A stretch of DNA of 64,000 nucleotides, taken from positions 1,054,001 to 1,118,000 of the forward strand of contig CP060499.1 in assembly GCA_024760525.1 (NCBI GenBank), read 5' to 3'. Numbering within the stretch: the first letter of the stretch is position 1; every line of letters begins with the position of its first letter. The notes below the pieces were generated by a model. The model was not told where the DNA came from and did no database searches. It was given only the letters and a program-made list of their open reading frames with translations. Of the stretch, positions 34,357 to 42,795 are shown one piece after another. The DNA is from Nitrospira sp. (lineage in GTDB: Bacteria; Nitrospirota; Nitrospiria; Nitrospirales; Nitrospiraceae). Both the position numbers and the translations under genes were made by a program.

Positions 34357-35289
34357 ATGAATACTGTTTATTATGACCCTCCATTTTCGGACGAACGGCG
34401 CCGCCAAGAGTTATATCAAGGCCAGCTCTTTGTGTATTCTCCAAAGAAGAGTACTCTCGCGTTTATCGAGTTCGCCAAGAAGTTGATCGAGGAGGCCTTC
34501 GCTCCTTATGACCCTGAGACGGCTCAACTCCATCTTTCCGTTGAACAGTACGCCGACATCCTCGTGAAGCTGAAGCCAAACTTCATCCATCATCCTGAAT
34601 CGAAAGCGCTGATGCGCAACATTTTTGAGGAGATGGGTTGCGATCCGGAAAAAACGTATTTTGACGTTCCGAAGATGCGAAGTTCCACCAGCGATAAGTA
34701 TTTAACGACGGGCATTGCCTATGCGTGGCATCCTCATCGAGATACATGGTATTCCGCACCCCCGTGTCAGATAAATTGGTGGATTCCGATCTATGATATT
34801 CAGTCGAACAATGCCATGGCTTTCCATCCGCAGTATTGGAATGTTCCAGTGAAGAATAGCTCCAAGGGGTACAATTATTATTTGTGGAATCAGCAAAATC
34901 GCGGATCGCATGTCGCAAAGTTTTTGAAAGAAGATCCCAGGCCGTTGCCCAAATCGATCGAACCGCTTGCGCTCGATCCCCAGATTCGTCTGATCATGCC
35001 GGCTGGGGGTATCATTCTGTTTTCTGGTGCGCAGATGCATTCAAGCGTGCCCAATACTTCCGGCAAGACTCGTTTCAGCATCGATTTTCGTGTAGTGAAT
35101 CTCGATGATGTAGCCGGAAAGATCGGCGCTCCTCGGACTGATGAAGCATGCAGCGGAACGACAATGAGAGATTATCTTCGAGTCACTGATCTGGCGCATA
35201 TTCCCGATGAGCTGGTGGCGCTTTACGACGACGAAACAGTCGGCGAAGGGAAGCTTGTGTATTCAGCAGAGGAGAAGGGAGAGCGCTGA
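34357..35289 (+). CDS. PhyH-like Fe(II)/2-oxoglutarate oxygenase
   Basis: A 310-residue protein that I read as a phytanoyl-CoA-dioxygenase-like enzyme. It shows a possible 2-His-1-carboxylate site: H127-x-D129 in WHPHRDTW and H228 in AQMHSSVPNTSGKTRFS, followed by R239, which could hold 2-oxoglutarate. The blocks INWWIPIYDIQSNNAMAFHPQYW and IMPAGGIILFSGA resemble the jelly-roll strands. It would hydroxylate a sugar or amino-acid part of the glycan precursor. Overall similarity to known oxygenases is remote, so function is only moderately sure. Confidence 0.72.
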   Translation: MNTVYYDPPFSDERRRQELYQGQLFVYSPKKSTLAFIEFAKKLIEEAFAPYDPETAQLHLSVEQYADILVKLKPNFIHHPESKALMRNIFEEMGCDPEKTYFDVPKMRSSTSDKYLTTGIAYAWHPHRDTWYSAPPCQINWWIPIYDIQSNNAMAFHPQYWNVPVKNSSKGYNYYLWNQQNRGSHVAKFLKEDPRPLPKSIEPLALDPQIRLIMPAGGIILFSGAQMHSSVPNTSGKTRFSIDFRVVNLDDVAGKIGAPRTDEACSGTTMRDYLRVTDLAHIPDELVALYDDETVGEGKLVYSAEEKGER

Positions 35290-35311
35290 TGCCGTCTCGC
35301 ATCCGGTTCAC

Positions 35312-36154
35312 ATGAAGCCTCGGGACGCGCAAAGAGAGGGTATCGTGGCGGTTGTCCCGGCGGCAGGCCATTCCCGGCGGTTGGCGCCGCTCCCGTGCAG
35401 TAAGGAATTGCTTCTCGTTGGAATCGATAAAGATCGAGACGGAACGGAAAGGAGCCCGAAGGTAGCCAGCCACTATCTCTTGGAATGTTTCCGCGAAGCG
35501 GGCATCCAGAAAAGCTATATCATCATTCGTAAGGGCAAATGGGATATTCCGGCATACTGGGGTGACGGGCAAAAGCTCGATATGGATCTTGCTTATGTTG
35601 TGATCGAAGGCTCCAGTGGCCCGCCGGACACTGTCGACCGGGCATACTCCTTCATCAAGGACAAGGTAGTCGCCTTCGGTTTCCCGGATATTCTGTTCCG
35701 ACCGAGCGATGTGTTTATTAAACTACTCGAACATTTGAATCGTCGAGCAGCTGATGTTGTGTTAGCGCTTTTCCCGGCTCATGACTCCAAGTCGATGGAC
35801 ATGATCGACATTGATGCGTCTCTTCGCGTCCGAGCCATTCACCTAAAGCCGGGCGTAACTCGTTTGAGATATGCCTGGCTCTGTGCCGTGTGGACGCCCG
35901 CATTTACAGAGTTCTTGCATCAATTTCTGCGGCGAGTCAGAAAGGCGCAGGATAGCGAACTGATTGGGAATCGGAGAATCGATCCGCAGGGTGACATTCC
36001 GGTCGGCGCAGTGCTGCGTGCAGCGGTAAAGGCCAAACTCAGAGTGGAGGGGGTGCCATTTCCGACAGGGCGGTATCTCGATATCGGTACGCCTCAAGCG
36101 CTTTCTGTAGCTCAACGGTTCGTTCACGATTTCCGGACACCGCATCCAGCATAA
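35312..36154 (+). CDS. Sugar nucleotidyltransferase (RmlA/GalU-like)
   Basis: About 280 residues with a nucleotidyltransferase fold. GIVAVVPAAGHSRRLAPLPCSKELLLVG replaces the usual GGxGTRL loop with AAGHSRRL. Later blocks are VIEGSSGPPDTVDRAYSFI, KVVAFGFPDILFRPSDVF, VVLALFPAHDSKSMDMIDID and GRYLDIGTPQALSVAQRF. The open frame extends to 35207 inside the previous gene; the ATG at 35312 matches the family start, though it has no obvious ribosome binding site. A second nucleotidyltransferase beside rfbF suggests that two activated sugars, or an activated non-sugar group, are made. Confidence 0.82.
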   Translation: MKPRDAQREGIVAVVPAAGHSRRLAPLPCSKELLLVGIDKDRDGTERSPKVASHYLLECFREAGIQKSYIIIRKGKWDIPAYWGDGQKLDMDLAYVVIEGSSGPPDTVDRAYSFIKDKVVAFGFPDILFRPSDVFIKLLEHLNRRAADVVLALFPAHDSKSMDMIDIDASLRVRAIHLKPGVTRLRYAWLCAVWTPAFTEFLHQFLRRVRKAQDSELIGNRRIDPQGDIPVGAVLRAAVKAKLRVEGVPFPTGRYLDIGTPQALSVAQRFVHDFRTPHPA

Positions 36155-36171
36155 TTCTAGAGGAGGAACAC

Positions 36172-37095
36172 GTGGCACAACTGCAAAGGCCTGCATTCGC
36201 ATACATGAACGGGAAGCTTGTTCCCTGGGATCAAGCAACGCTTCACATCGGATGCGAGGCGGTCACGCGTGGGCGAAATGTATTTGAAGGACTCAAGGGA
36301 TATTGGCAGCCGGATGGACAGTTCAAGATCATTATGATGCGGCAGCATTATGAGCGCCTCAAGCGGTCCGCTCGTCTGCTCCATATCCCATGTGCATACA
36401 GCTTCGAAGAATATCGTGGGGCCGTTGATCAGCTGATCGGGGCATTGGTCACGAACGATCGCGATATGTGGGTGCGCACCACTTTGTTTGTAACGGAAGG
36501 TCATTGGGGAGAAGATACGGTTGCGGACCTCGTCCTCACCGCTTATCATCAGGATAAAGTGGCTCCCCGTCCGATCCGAATCGGAGTGAGCACCTGGCGT
36601 CGAAGCAGCGATACTGCGCTGCCGGCTCGAATAAAGACAGGGAGCAATTACCAAGTATCCCTGTTGGCGCGTCTTGAAGGAAAGTCGAGAGATTATGAGG
36701 ATATGGTGTTACTCAATCAGTCCGGACGTGTTGCTGAGGCGACAGCTTCGTGCATCCTCATGGTAAGAAATGACACGATCGTGACTCCGCCCGCCACTGA
36801 GGGAGCTCTCGAAAGCATCACGCTCGATATGGTGGAGGCACTTGCTCAATCGCTGGGAGTGAAATTTAGCCGCCGCCCCATCGATCGAACAGAATTGCTG
36901 GTGGCTGATGAACTCGCTGTTTGCGGCACCCTTCACGAAGTCACATTAGTGACCACGATTGACGACTACAAGTTGTCCGAGAAGTCCCCGATCCTTGGCG
37001 CGATTCAACGGCGATATCTGGACGCTGTTCGCGGGATCGACCCGCATCCTGTGGTCGAGTTTACCGCGCTTCCTTCGGTGAAGACCGGACGGTAG
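36172..37095 (+). CDS. Class IV (branched-chain-like) aminotransferase
   Basis: A 307-residue PLP fold-type IV enzyme. AYMNGKLVPWDQATLHIG and GRNVFEGLKGYW form the N-terminal lobe. The PLP lysine is K155 in RIKTGSNYQVS, and E189 is in GRVAEATASCILMV. The sequence ITLDMVEALAQSLGV and DELAVCGTLHEVTLVTTIDD follow. This is IlvE/DAAT-like. A good ribosome binding site (GAGGAGGA) precedes the GTG at 36172. Placed in a glycan locus, it probably makes an amino group for a sugar or its amino-acyl decoration and not valine or leucine. Confidence 0.85.
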   Translation: MAQLQRPAFAYMNGKLVPWDQATLHIGCEAVTRGRNVFEGLKGYWQPDGQFKIIMMRQHYERLKRSARLLHIPCAYSFEEYRGAVDQLIGALVTNDRDMWVRTTLFVTEGHWGEDTVADLVLTAYHQDKVAPRPIRIGVSTWRRSSDTALPARIKTGSNYQVSLLARLEGKSRDYEDMVLLNQSGRVAEATASCILMVRNDTIVTPPATEGALESITLDMVEALAQSLGVKFSRRPIDRTELLVADELAVCGTLHEVTLVTTIDDYKLSEKSPILGAIQRRYLDAVRGIDPHPVVEFTALPSVKTGR

Positions 37096-37243
37096 CACCT
37101 GAGCCGACAGTGAAGCGTATCGGTCGAGACCTTTGTGGTGTATCAGGAAGCGCAAAATTGGCGCAATGTTGAATCGAAATGGAAAGTTGAGTAGTGTCAT
37201 GGTGACGACGACTGAGGGGCTTCAACCAAAGAAGGAGCCGATT

Positions 37244-37990
37244 ATGAAGTGCACCCGCTGTATCACAATGACCCTGCTCTTTCTTGGACTCAGCGCAGGA
37301 TCAGGGCTGAGTGAAACTCGAAACATCCCTCCGGTAACGTCGGGAAAGCAGGGTCCGGACACGGCATTGTCCCTTCTTCCCGCGAACCAAGGTGAAAAAG
37401 TAGCAGCGCAGGTCAGTAAAGAAGCGGGAGCAGCGGCACCGCTGTTGGAGAAGCTCTCGAACGCGGTCAGTAGTGAATATATTATCGGTGCCGAAGATGT
37501 CCTGGATATCACCGTGTGGAGGAACCCAGATTTATCCAGGCAAGTGCAAGTACGCCCTGACGGCAGGATTTCCATGCCGATTATTCGTGACGTGGTCGCC
37601 GTCGGGAAAACGCCCACGCAATTGGCTGAGGAAATGACGAACAAGCTGAAAGAATATGTTCAGAACCCGGTTGTGGCTGTGACTCTGAAAGAGGTCAATA
37701 GTTCCAATATTTTCCTACTTGGTGAAGTAGCTCATCCTGGGCGATATCCGCTGAAAAGCAAAACCACGCTTCTACAAGGGATTACGATTGCAGGTGGATT
37801 CAAAGAGACGGCGGCAAGAAATCAGATCGTCATTTTTCGATTTACCGAAACCGCCCCAGGTATGAGAAGATTCACGGCAAGCTATGATGATATTGTGCTC
37901 CGCAGCGGCATCAGCGACAACTTCGAGCTCAAGCCTGGTGATACACTCGTGGTTCCAAGTGAGTCAATGGTAGTCTTCCCAGGCCGATAG
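37244..37990 (+). CDS. Polysaccharide export protein (Wza-like), copy 1
   Basis: About 248 residues with a signal peptide (MKCTRCITMTLLFLGLSAGSG) and the polysaccharide-export plus SLBB domains: EYIIGAEDVLDITVWRNPDLSRQVQVRPDGRISMPIIRDVVAVGKT, then NIFLLGEVAHPGRYPLKSKTTLLQGITIAGGF and FELKPGDTLVVPSES. It is shorter than Wza and lacks the C-terminal membrane-spanning helix, so the outer-membrane pore may need a partner, possibly the beta-barrel at 38810. ATG 37244 is supported by AAGGAG; longer in-frame starts would destroy the signal peptide. A paralogue follows directly. Confidence 0.92.
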   Translation: MKCTRCITMTLLFLGLSAGSGLSETRNIPPVTSGKQGPDTALSLLPANQGEKVAAQVSKEAGAAAPLLEKLSNAVSSEYIIGAEDVLDITVWRNPDLSRQVQVRPDGRISMPIIRDVVAVGKTPTQLAEEMTNKLKEYVQNPVVAVTLKEVNSSNIFLLGEVAHPGRYPLKSKTTLLQGITIAGGFKETAARNQIVIFRFTETAPGMRRFTASYDDIVLRSGISDNFELKPGDTLVVPSESMVVFPGR

Positions 37991-38011
37991 AGACTGCCGG
38001 AAAGGAATTCC

Positions 38012-38662
38012 GTGGACAACTGCACGCCATTGATTTGCATATCCAGACGGGTACAGTTAGTCGTGCGTATTCTCTCAATTGGGATAGCGTTGTGTTTCGT
38101 TGTTGTCCAAGCCGGTTGCCTGGGCCCGGTGACGTCGAGAGAATACAAGGCATCCGATGTTCCGACCGAATTTCTTCTCGGCTCCGAAGATCAAATAGAG
38201 ATCAATGTGTGGAAGAACCCCGATCTGTCCAGGGTTACCTTAATACGTCCGGACGGATACGTGTCGATGCCTATTATTGGAGACGTTCAAGCGGCAGGTC
38301 TCACCGCGGAGGCGCTCGCTGCGCAGATCACCGACCGGCTTAAAGGGTATATTCAGAATCCCTCAGTCTCGGTGAACGTCAAAGAACTCAACAGCTATTC
38401 TGTATTTGTCTTGGGCGAGGTCGCGAAGCCTGGGAAATACCAGCTCAAGTCGTATGTGACCGTGCTCCAGGCGATTTCTATGGCTGGAGGCTTCACAAAC
38501 TATGCGAGTAAGAATAGGCTGCAAGTTGTGCGGGTGATCGAGAGCCCCGGTCATAAGCGCCAAGAGATCCACATCCCTCTTCGGTACGATGATCTCGTGA
38601 GCGGTCGTGGTGAGCCCGGCAACATTGTATTGGCCTCAGGCGACACGCTGGTCGTGCCGTAA
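38012..38662 (+). CDS. Polysaccharide export lipoprotein (Wza-like), copy 2
   Basis: A 216-residue paralogue of the preceding gene. It has a lipobox (CFVVVQAGC) and the same core (TEFLLGSEDQIEINVWKNPDLSRVTLIRPDGYVSMPIIGDVQAAGLT), then SYSVFVLGEVAKPGKYQLKSYVTVLQAISMAGGF and NIVLASGDTLVVP at the very end. The first copy has a plain signal peptide and this one a lipidation site, so the pair may form a mixed or two-layer periplasmic ring. The GTG start at 38012 is used; there is little room for others. Confidence 0.9.
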   Translation: MDNCTPLICISRRVQLVVRILSIGIALCFVVVQAGCLGPVTSREYKASDVPTEFLLGSEDQIEINVWKNPDLSRVTLIRPDGYVSMPIIGDVQAAGLTAEALAAQITDRLKGYIQNPSVSVNVKELNSYSVFVLGEVAKPGKYQLKSYVTVLQAISMAGGFTNYASKNRLQVVRVIESPGHKRQEIHIPLRYDDLVSGRGEPGNIVLASGDTLVVP

Positions 38663-38809
38663 GGAGCATTCTATCGGTCGTCTGATCCCAGGGGATGGCT
38701 GCGGCTCTTCAGCGATCTAGTTACTGAGTAAGAGGGTTGGATGGGGTAGTGCCTTATGCGCCATATACCGCCCTGTGTGTAGTCACCCCGATTAACTAAA
38801 GGAATATCC

Positions 38810-40084
38810 GTGATTCTAGTACGATGTTATAGGTATGCCGAGAGAAGCGGAACGGTCAGAGGCGCACTTGCGCTCATACTGATCCTGGGCTATAGCGCGT
38901 TGCAGATTGCAGAAGTTCATGCGGAGACGACGATCGTTCCATCCGCGAGTGTGGCGGGGCGATATGACACTAATATATTCAACCGACCGGCACTGATCTT
39001 ACCCGCGGGCACAAAGCTTGAAGACTTTGTGACGACTGTCGGTGGAGCGGCACAGATACTGCACGACACTCGGGATATCGAAGCGAAGATCAAAATTGGC
39101 GGGGACTTCAATACGTATGTGGAAAACACAAACCTAAATTTTTTCAACGCGACACTGAACGGGTACGTCAGTTTGGATCGATGGGTTGATCAGTACGTCA
39201 GAGGAGCCAAGTTGCGTGTAATCGAAAACTTCAGATATACGCCTGAATCTCCCGGCTTTGTGACCGGAGTGAGGCAGATCGTGCCCCAAGACCCGACGTT
39301 CTTTCAGGGCGTACAGGGATTCCGGGCGAATACGTTTATCAATACAACATCGGTGAACGGTTCATATCCCGTGTCGAGAGACCTTGCTGTGGAGGGGGGG
39401 TATACGTTCGCCCTTCGAAGGGTGGGTACTATAGCTGGTGGAGACACACCCGGAGTGAGTTTCTTCGACACGAATAGCCACACGTGGTACGGAGGACCGC
39501 GATATCGACTGACCAGAAACGACAGTATTGCGGCCGTATATAGGCAAAGTTACATACTGCAGTCGCGATCCGACGGTGGGAGGTCATTTAGTACCACTTT
39601 GGTGACGTTGGCAGGTGACTACACCAAGGAGTTCCAGGAGTGGAACGTTACTGTCGAGGGAGGAGTCACCTTTGTCGAGCCGGCCGGCCGCAGCCTTCCG
39701 TCCGGGTCCATCACAGTTACGACCCAGCCTGAGCGAGACACGGTTCTCAATGTGACGCTTTCACGGGAAGCCCGGCCATCGATCTTCCTACAGGGTGGTG
39801 CGGTTATCAGCAACCTTGCTCGGGCAGGAATTAGTCACAGGATATATGAACGGCTGACTCTCGATGGGTCGGCGGCCTACGGCTTCAGTCAATTCTTCCC
39901 CGATACCTCCAATTCGACGTTTCAGAACTTCACCGGATCAGCCGGGCTCAGCTACAAAGTGACCAGAAATATCACGGGAGATATTTCCTATAGATTTACA
40001 AATATTAAAAGTGATGGAAGCGCAGTCGAGTACCAATTCTCTCGCCACGTGTTTGGTTTTTTTCTGACGGCTGAATGGAAGTAG
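38810..40084 (+). CDS. Outer-membrane beta-barrel protein of the export system
   Basis: A 424-residue protein with a long N-terminal signal region (GALALILILGYSALQIAEVHAE) followed by alternating-polarity strands throughout (for example SASVAGRYDTNIFNRPALIL, IKIGGDFNTYVENTNLNFFNATLNGYVSL, NITGDISYRFTNIKSDGS) and a C-terminal strand ending FGFFLTAEWK. The YDTNIF block near the N terminus occurs in surface-polysaccharide barrel proteins of the TIGR03016/BcsC-like group. Right after two Wza-like genes and before wzm/wzt, it most likely forms the outer-membrane channel for the glycan. Confidence 0.82.
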   Translation: MILVRCYRYAERSGTVRGALALILILGYSALQIAEVHAETTIVPSASVAGRYDTNIFNRPALILPAGTKLEDFVTTVGGAAQILHDTRDIEAKIKIGGDFNTYVENTNLNFFNATLNGYVSLDRWVDQYVRGAKLRVIENFRYTPESPGFVTGVRQIVPQDPTFFQGVQGFRANTFINTTSVNGSYPVSRDLAVEGGYTFALRRVGTIAGGDTPGVSFFDTNSHTWYGGPRYRLTRNDSIAAVYRQSYILQSRSDGGRSFSTTLVTLAGDYTKEFQEWNVTVEGGVTFVEPAGRSLPSGSITVTTQPERDTVLNVTLSREARPSIFLQGGAVISNLARAGISHRIYERLTLDGSAAYGFSQFFPDTSNSTFQNFTGSAGLSYKVTRNITGDISYRFTNIKSDGSAVEYQFSRHVFGFFLTAEWK

Positions 40085-40098
40085 GATTCGGGAGTAAC

Positions 40099-40959
40099 AT
40101 GGAATCGCACGCTCAGGCTAAAGCATTGGTGAGTCAGTCAAGGCGGAAGCTGATAATCGAAAAGAAAAGCGGGCTGTTTGATATCGATTGGTCTGAACTT
40201 TGGGAATATCGGGAGTTGTTATATACGCTCGTTGAACGGGAAATTAAAATCCGTTACAAGCAGACGGCGATCGGTGCGAGTTGGGTCCTTCTGCAGCCAT
40301 TGATCACGATGGTGATCTTTACCGCGATATTCGGGCGGATGGCTAAGATGCCGTCGGACGGCGTGTGGTATCCTGCGTTCACACTAACCGCTCTCCTTCC
40401 GTGGACCTACTTTTCGCAAGCTATTACGCGCTCAGGACAGAGTCTTGTGAGTAGCGCCAATTTGGTCACGAAAGTCTATTTCCCGCGGATGCTGCTCCCT
40501 CTTTCGATGATTATCTCGCCACTGATCGATTTTGCCTTGTCGCTTGTCTTGTTATTTGGTCTGCTTGTGTATGCCGGTATTCCGCTCACGTGGAAAGTGC
40601 TCACATTACCTCTCTTCATCCTTGTTGCGATGCTCACAGCCGCTGGAGTTGGGCTGATTCTGTCCACCGCTAATGTGAAATATAGAGATGTGGGGCATGC
40701 CATCCCGTTCTTGATTCAGATATGGATGTTTCTATCCCCGATTGTGTATCCGGTCAGTCTTGTGCCTGAGCGGTGGAGATTACTCTATGGTCTCAACCCG
40801 ATGGCCGGAGTTATCGAAGGGTTTCGTTGGGCTCTATTAGGTAAATCCGCTCCTGACCCAGTAGTCTTAGGGGCAAGCATCGTCGTCTTTCTTGGCGTCC
40901 TGATTGGAGGCCTGGCATATTTCAGAAAGATGGAACGAGACTTCGCCGATGTCATTTGA
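40099..40959 (+). CDS. wzm: ABC-2 type polysaccharide export permease
   Basis: About 286 residues; six membrane segments. The N-terminal LWEYRELLYTLVEREIKIRYKQTAIGASWVLLQPLITMVIF and the MFLSPIVYPVSLVPERWRLLYGLNPMAGVIEGFRWALLG blocks are typical of Wzm/KpsM/TagG permeases that export lipid-linked glycans. The ATG at 40099 after GGGAG is chosen over ATG 40075, which overlaps the previous gene. Works with the ATPase at 41069. Its family fits ABC-dependent export. Confidence 0.92.
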   Translation: MESHAQAKALVSQSRRKLIIEKKSGLFDIDWSELWEYRELLYTLVEREIKIRYKQTAIGASWVLLQPLITMVIFTAIFGRMAKMPSDGVWYPAFTLTALLPWTYFSQAITRSGQSLVSSANLVTKVYFPRMLLPLSMIISPLIDFALSLVLLFGLLVYAGIPLTWKVLTLPLFILVAMLTAAGVGLILSTANVKYRDVGHAIPFLIQIWMFLSPIVYPVSLVPERWRLLYGLNPMAGVIEGFRWALLGKSAPDPVVLGASIVVFLGVLIGGLAYFRKMERDFADVI

Positions 40960-41068
40960 CCCAGATCACGGAACAGTGTAGCCGCTCCGTTGTCAGCGCT
41001 CCGAGTCGCGTTGTTCTTCGATCATTTCAACCAGGTCGTGAACGCAAACCCGGTGGAGAAGATTCAAT

Positions 41069-42352
41069 ATGAGTGAGATCGCTGTCCGGGTCGAGAATCT
41101 CTCGAAAATGTACAGAATCGGAGCTCGGAAACAACGGTACGTGACGTTGCGTGAACGGATCGAGGCTCGGGTCAGTTCCCTGTTTAGTCGCCAGGATCCG
41201 GCAGGGGATGTCTCCAATATCATGTGGGCGTTGAATGATGTGTCATTCGGTGTCAAACAGGGTGAGGTGGTGGGAATCATCGGCCGAAACGGCGCCGGAA
41301 AAAGCACGCTCCTCAAGTTGCTCTCACGGATCACAGCACCGACTCACGGAAGGATCGAGATCAATGGACAGGTGTCCTCTCTCCTGGAGGTCGGGACCGG
41401 CTTCAGCGCGGAACTGACCGGACGAGAAAATGTGTACCTGAATGGAACCATTCTCGGGATGAAGCGCGCAGAGGTGACCAAAAGGTTCGATGAAATCGTG
41501 GCGTTTGCGGGGGTGGAACAATTTATCGATACTCCCGTCAAGCGCTATTCGAGCGGGATGTATTTGCGGCTGGCCTTTGCGGTCGCCGCGCATTTACAGC
41601 CGGAGATTCTGATCGTCGATGAGGTGCTGGCGGTAGGTGACGCCGACTTCCAGAAGAAGTGCCTGGGGAAAATGGAAGGAGTAGCCGATCAGGGGAGGAC
41701 CATCTTTTTTGTCAGTCATAACATGCAAGCCATTGCTCGGCTTTGCAAGAGAGTGATCTATCTGGAGGATGGGAAACTTCGTCTTGATGGCTCTCCACAC
41801 GACGTGGTCAAGACCTATCTGCACTCAGGGCTTGGCACCATGGCCATACGAGAATGGCCGGACCCGGTCAAGGCGCCCAAAACTGAGGTCGCTAGGTTGT
41901 GCGCTGTGCGAGTCCGGACCGATGATGGTCAGTACACCGATAACATTGATATTCGAAGACCGGTTGGAATCGAGATCGAGTACGAAGTGTTGAAGCCTGG
42001 TTGTAAGTTTAGGGCAGCCATTGATGTCTATAATGATGAAGGAGTGTTAATATTTATAGCGCTCGAGCAAGATCCTGCATGGAGAAAACGGGTTCGGCCA
42101 CCGGGACGTTACCAAAGCATTGCCTGGATCCCAGGAAACTATCTTGCCGAAGGGACAATGATCGTCAATGTAGCACTCGATAGGGTAGATCCTTACGAAG
42201 TGTTATTCAAAGTGCGCCAGGCGGTGGCGTTTCATATTACTGACACAACCGATGGCGACTCTGCACGGGGTGATTATGCCGGGTCGTTAGCCGGGGTGGT
42301 AAGGCCATTACTCAATTGGAGCACGGTCGTGAAGTCCGAAGACGGTAAATAA
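41069..42352 (+). CDS. wzt: ABC-type polysaccharide export ATPase with carbohydrate-binding tail
   Basis: A 427-residue protein. ATPase domain: GRNGAGKST at 72-80 (Walker A), YSSGMYLRLAFAVAAH signature, ILIVDEVLAVGD (Walker B). From about residue 270 a C-terminal beta domain (VRVRTDDGQYTDNIDIRRPVGIEIEYEVL ... YLAEGTMIVNVALDRV) matches the Wzt C-terminal domain that recognises the modified non-reducing end of the glycan in ABC O-antigen export. That suggests the exported chain has a terminal tag, such as a methyl or other group. Partner of wzm. Confidence 0.95.
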   Translation: MSEIAVRVENLSKMYRIGARKQRYVTLRERIEARVSSLFSRQDPAGDVSNIMWALNDVSFGVKQGEVVGIIGRNGAGKSTLLKLLSRITAPTHGRIEINGQVSSLLEVGTGFSAELTGRENVYLNGTILGMKRAEVTKRFDEIVAFAGVEQFIDTPVKRYSSGMYLRLAFAVAAHLQPEILIVDEVLAVGDADFQKKCLGKMEGVADQGRTIFFVSHNMQAIARLCKRVIYLEDGKLRLDGSPHDVVKTYLHSGLGTMAIREWPDPVKAPKTEVARLCAVRVRTDDGQYTDNIDIRRPVGIEIEYEVLKPGCKFRAAIDVYNDEGVLIFIALEQDPAWRKRVRPPGRYQSIAWIPGNYLAEGTMIVNVALDRVDPYEVLFKVRQAVAFHITDTTDGDSARGDYAGSLAGVVRPLLNWSTVVKSEDGK

Positions 42353-42529
42353 AGGCCGCGGTTTAGACGATCCGGTAGGCCGAGATTTGGCTTGATAGCG
42401 AGACGAGGCGACCCCGAGGTTGAGAAACCTGCAAACTCGGATGTCGGACGTAGTCTCCTATGGTCTGCTGCACGAACGTCCGTCAGCGCATTCCGTAAGA
42501 AGATCGAGCGCAATCTCCGCTAGCAAGCT
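42353..42529. other. Gap after wzt
   Basis: No gene is visible between wzt and the repeat described next. The short open frames here are not supported by a ribosome binding site or family resemblance. Confidence 0.4.
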
Positions 42530-42735
42530 GTTGAAAAACTATTTTGTCGCTCGGTAGCCTTCGATTTCTCGAGGGACACAAACCGAATCAGAATAGTCTG
42601 CAGGGTATTCAAGAGAGCCTGTCCAACAAAGACGCAGCGAGCGAAGGGACAGAGATATACTCAGTGCCATAGGTTGAACTACCGAGCGGCGTGAGAGCGA
42701 AGTTGGAGGACTTCTGTATCATGCTGCTAGGATGA
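42530..42735. repeat. Palindromic intergenic repeat between wzt and a glycosyltransferase
   Basis: Contains a 10-base perfect inverted repeat, CGCTCGGTAG (42548-42557) and CTACCGAGCG (42679-42688). Outer ends, GCTGTTGAAAAACT (42527-42540) and GACTTCTGTATCATGCTGC (42708-42726), are imperfect complements of each other. Inside is AACAAAGACGCAGCGAGCG. I recognise this from memory as close to a widespread intergenic repeat in Nitrospira genomes. It could act as a transcript-stability or termination element. Confidence 0.5.
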
Positions 42736-42795
42736 TCGATCATCGTACGATTTGTTAGACTGATACTCAGAATGCTCTATCTTACCCTGTGATTC

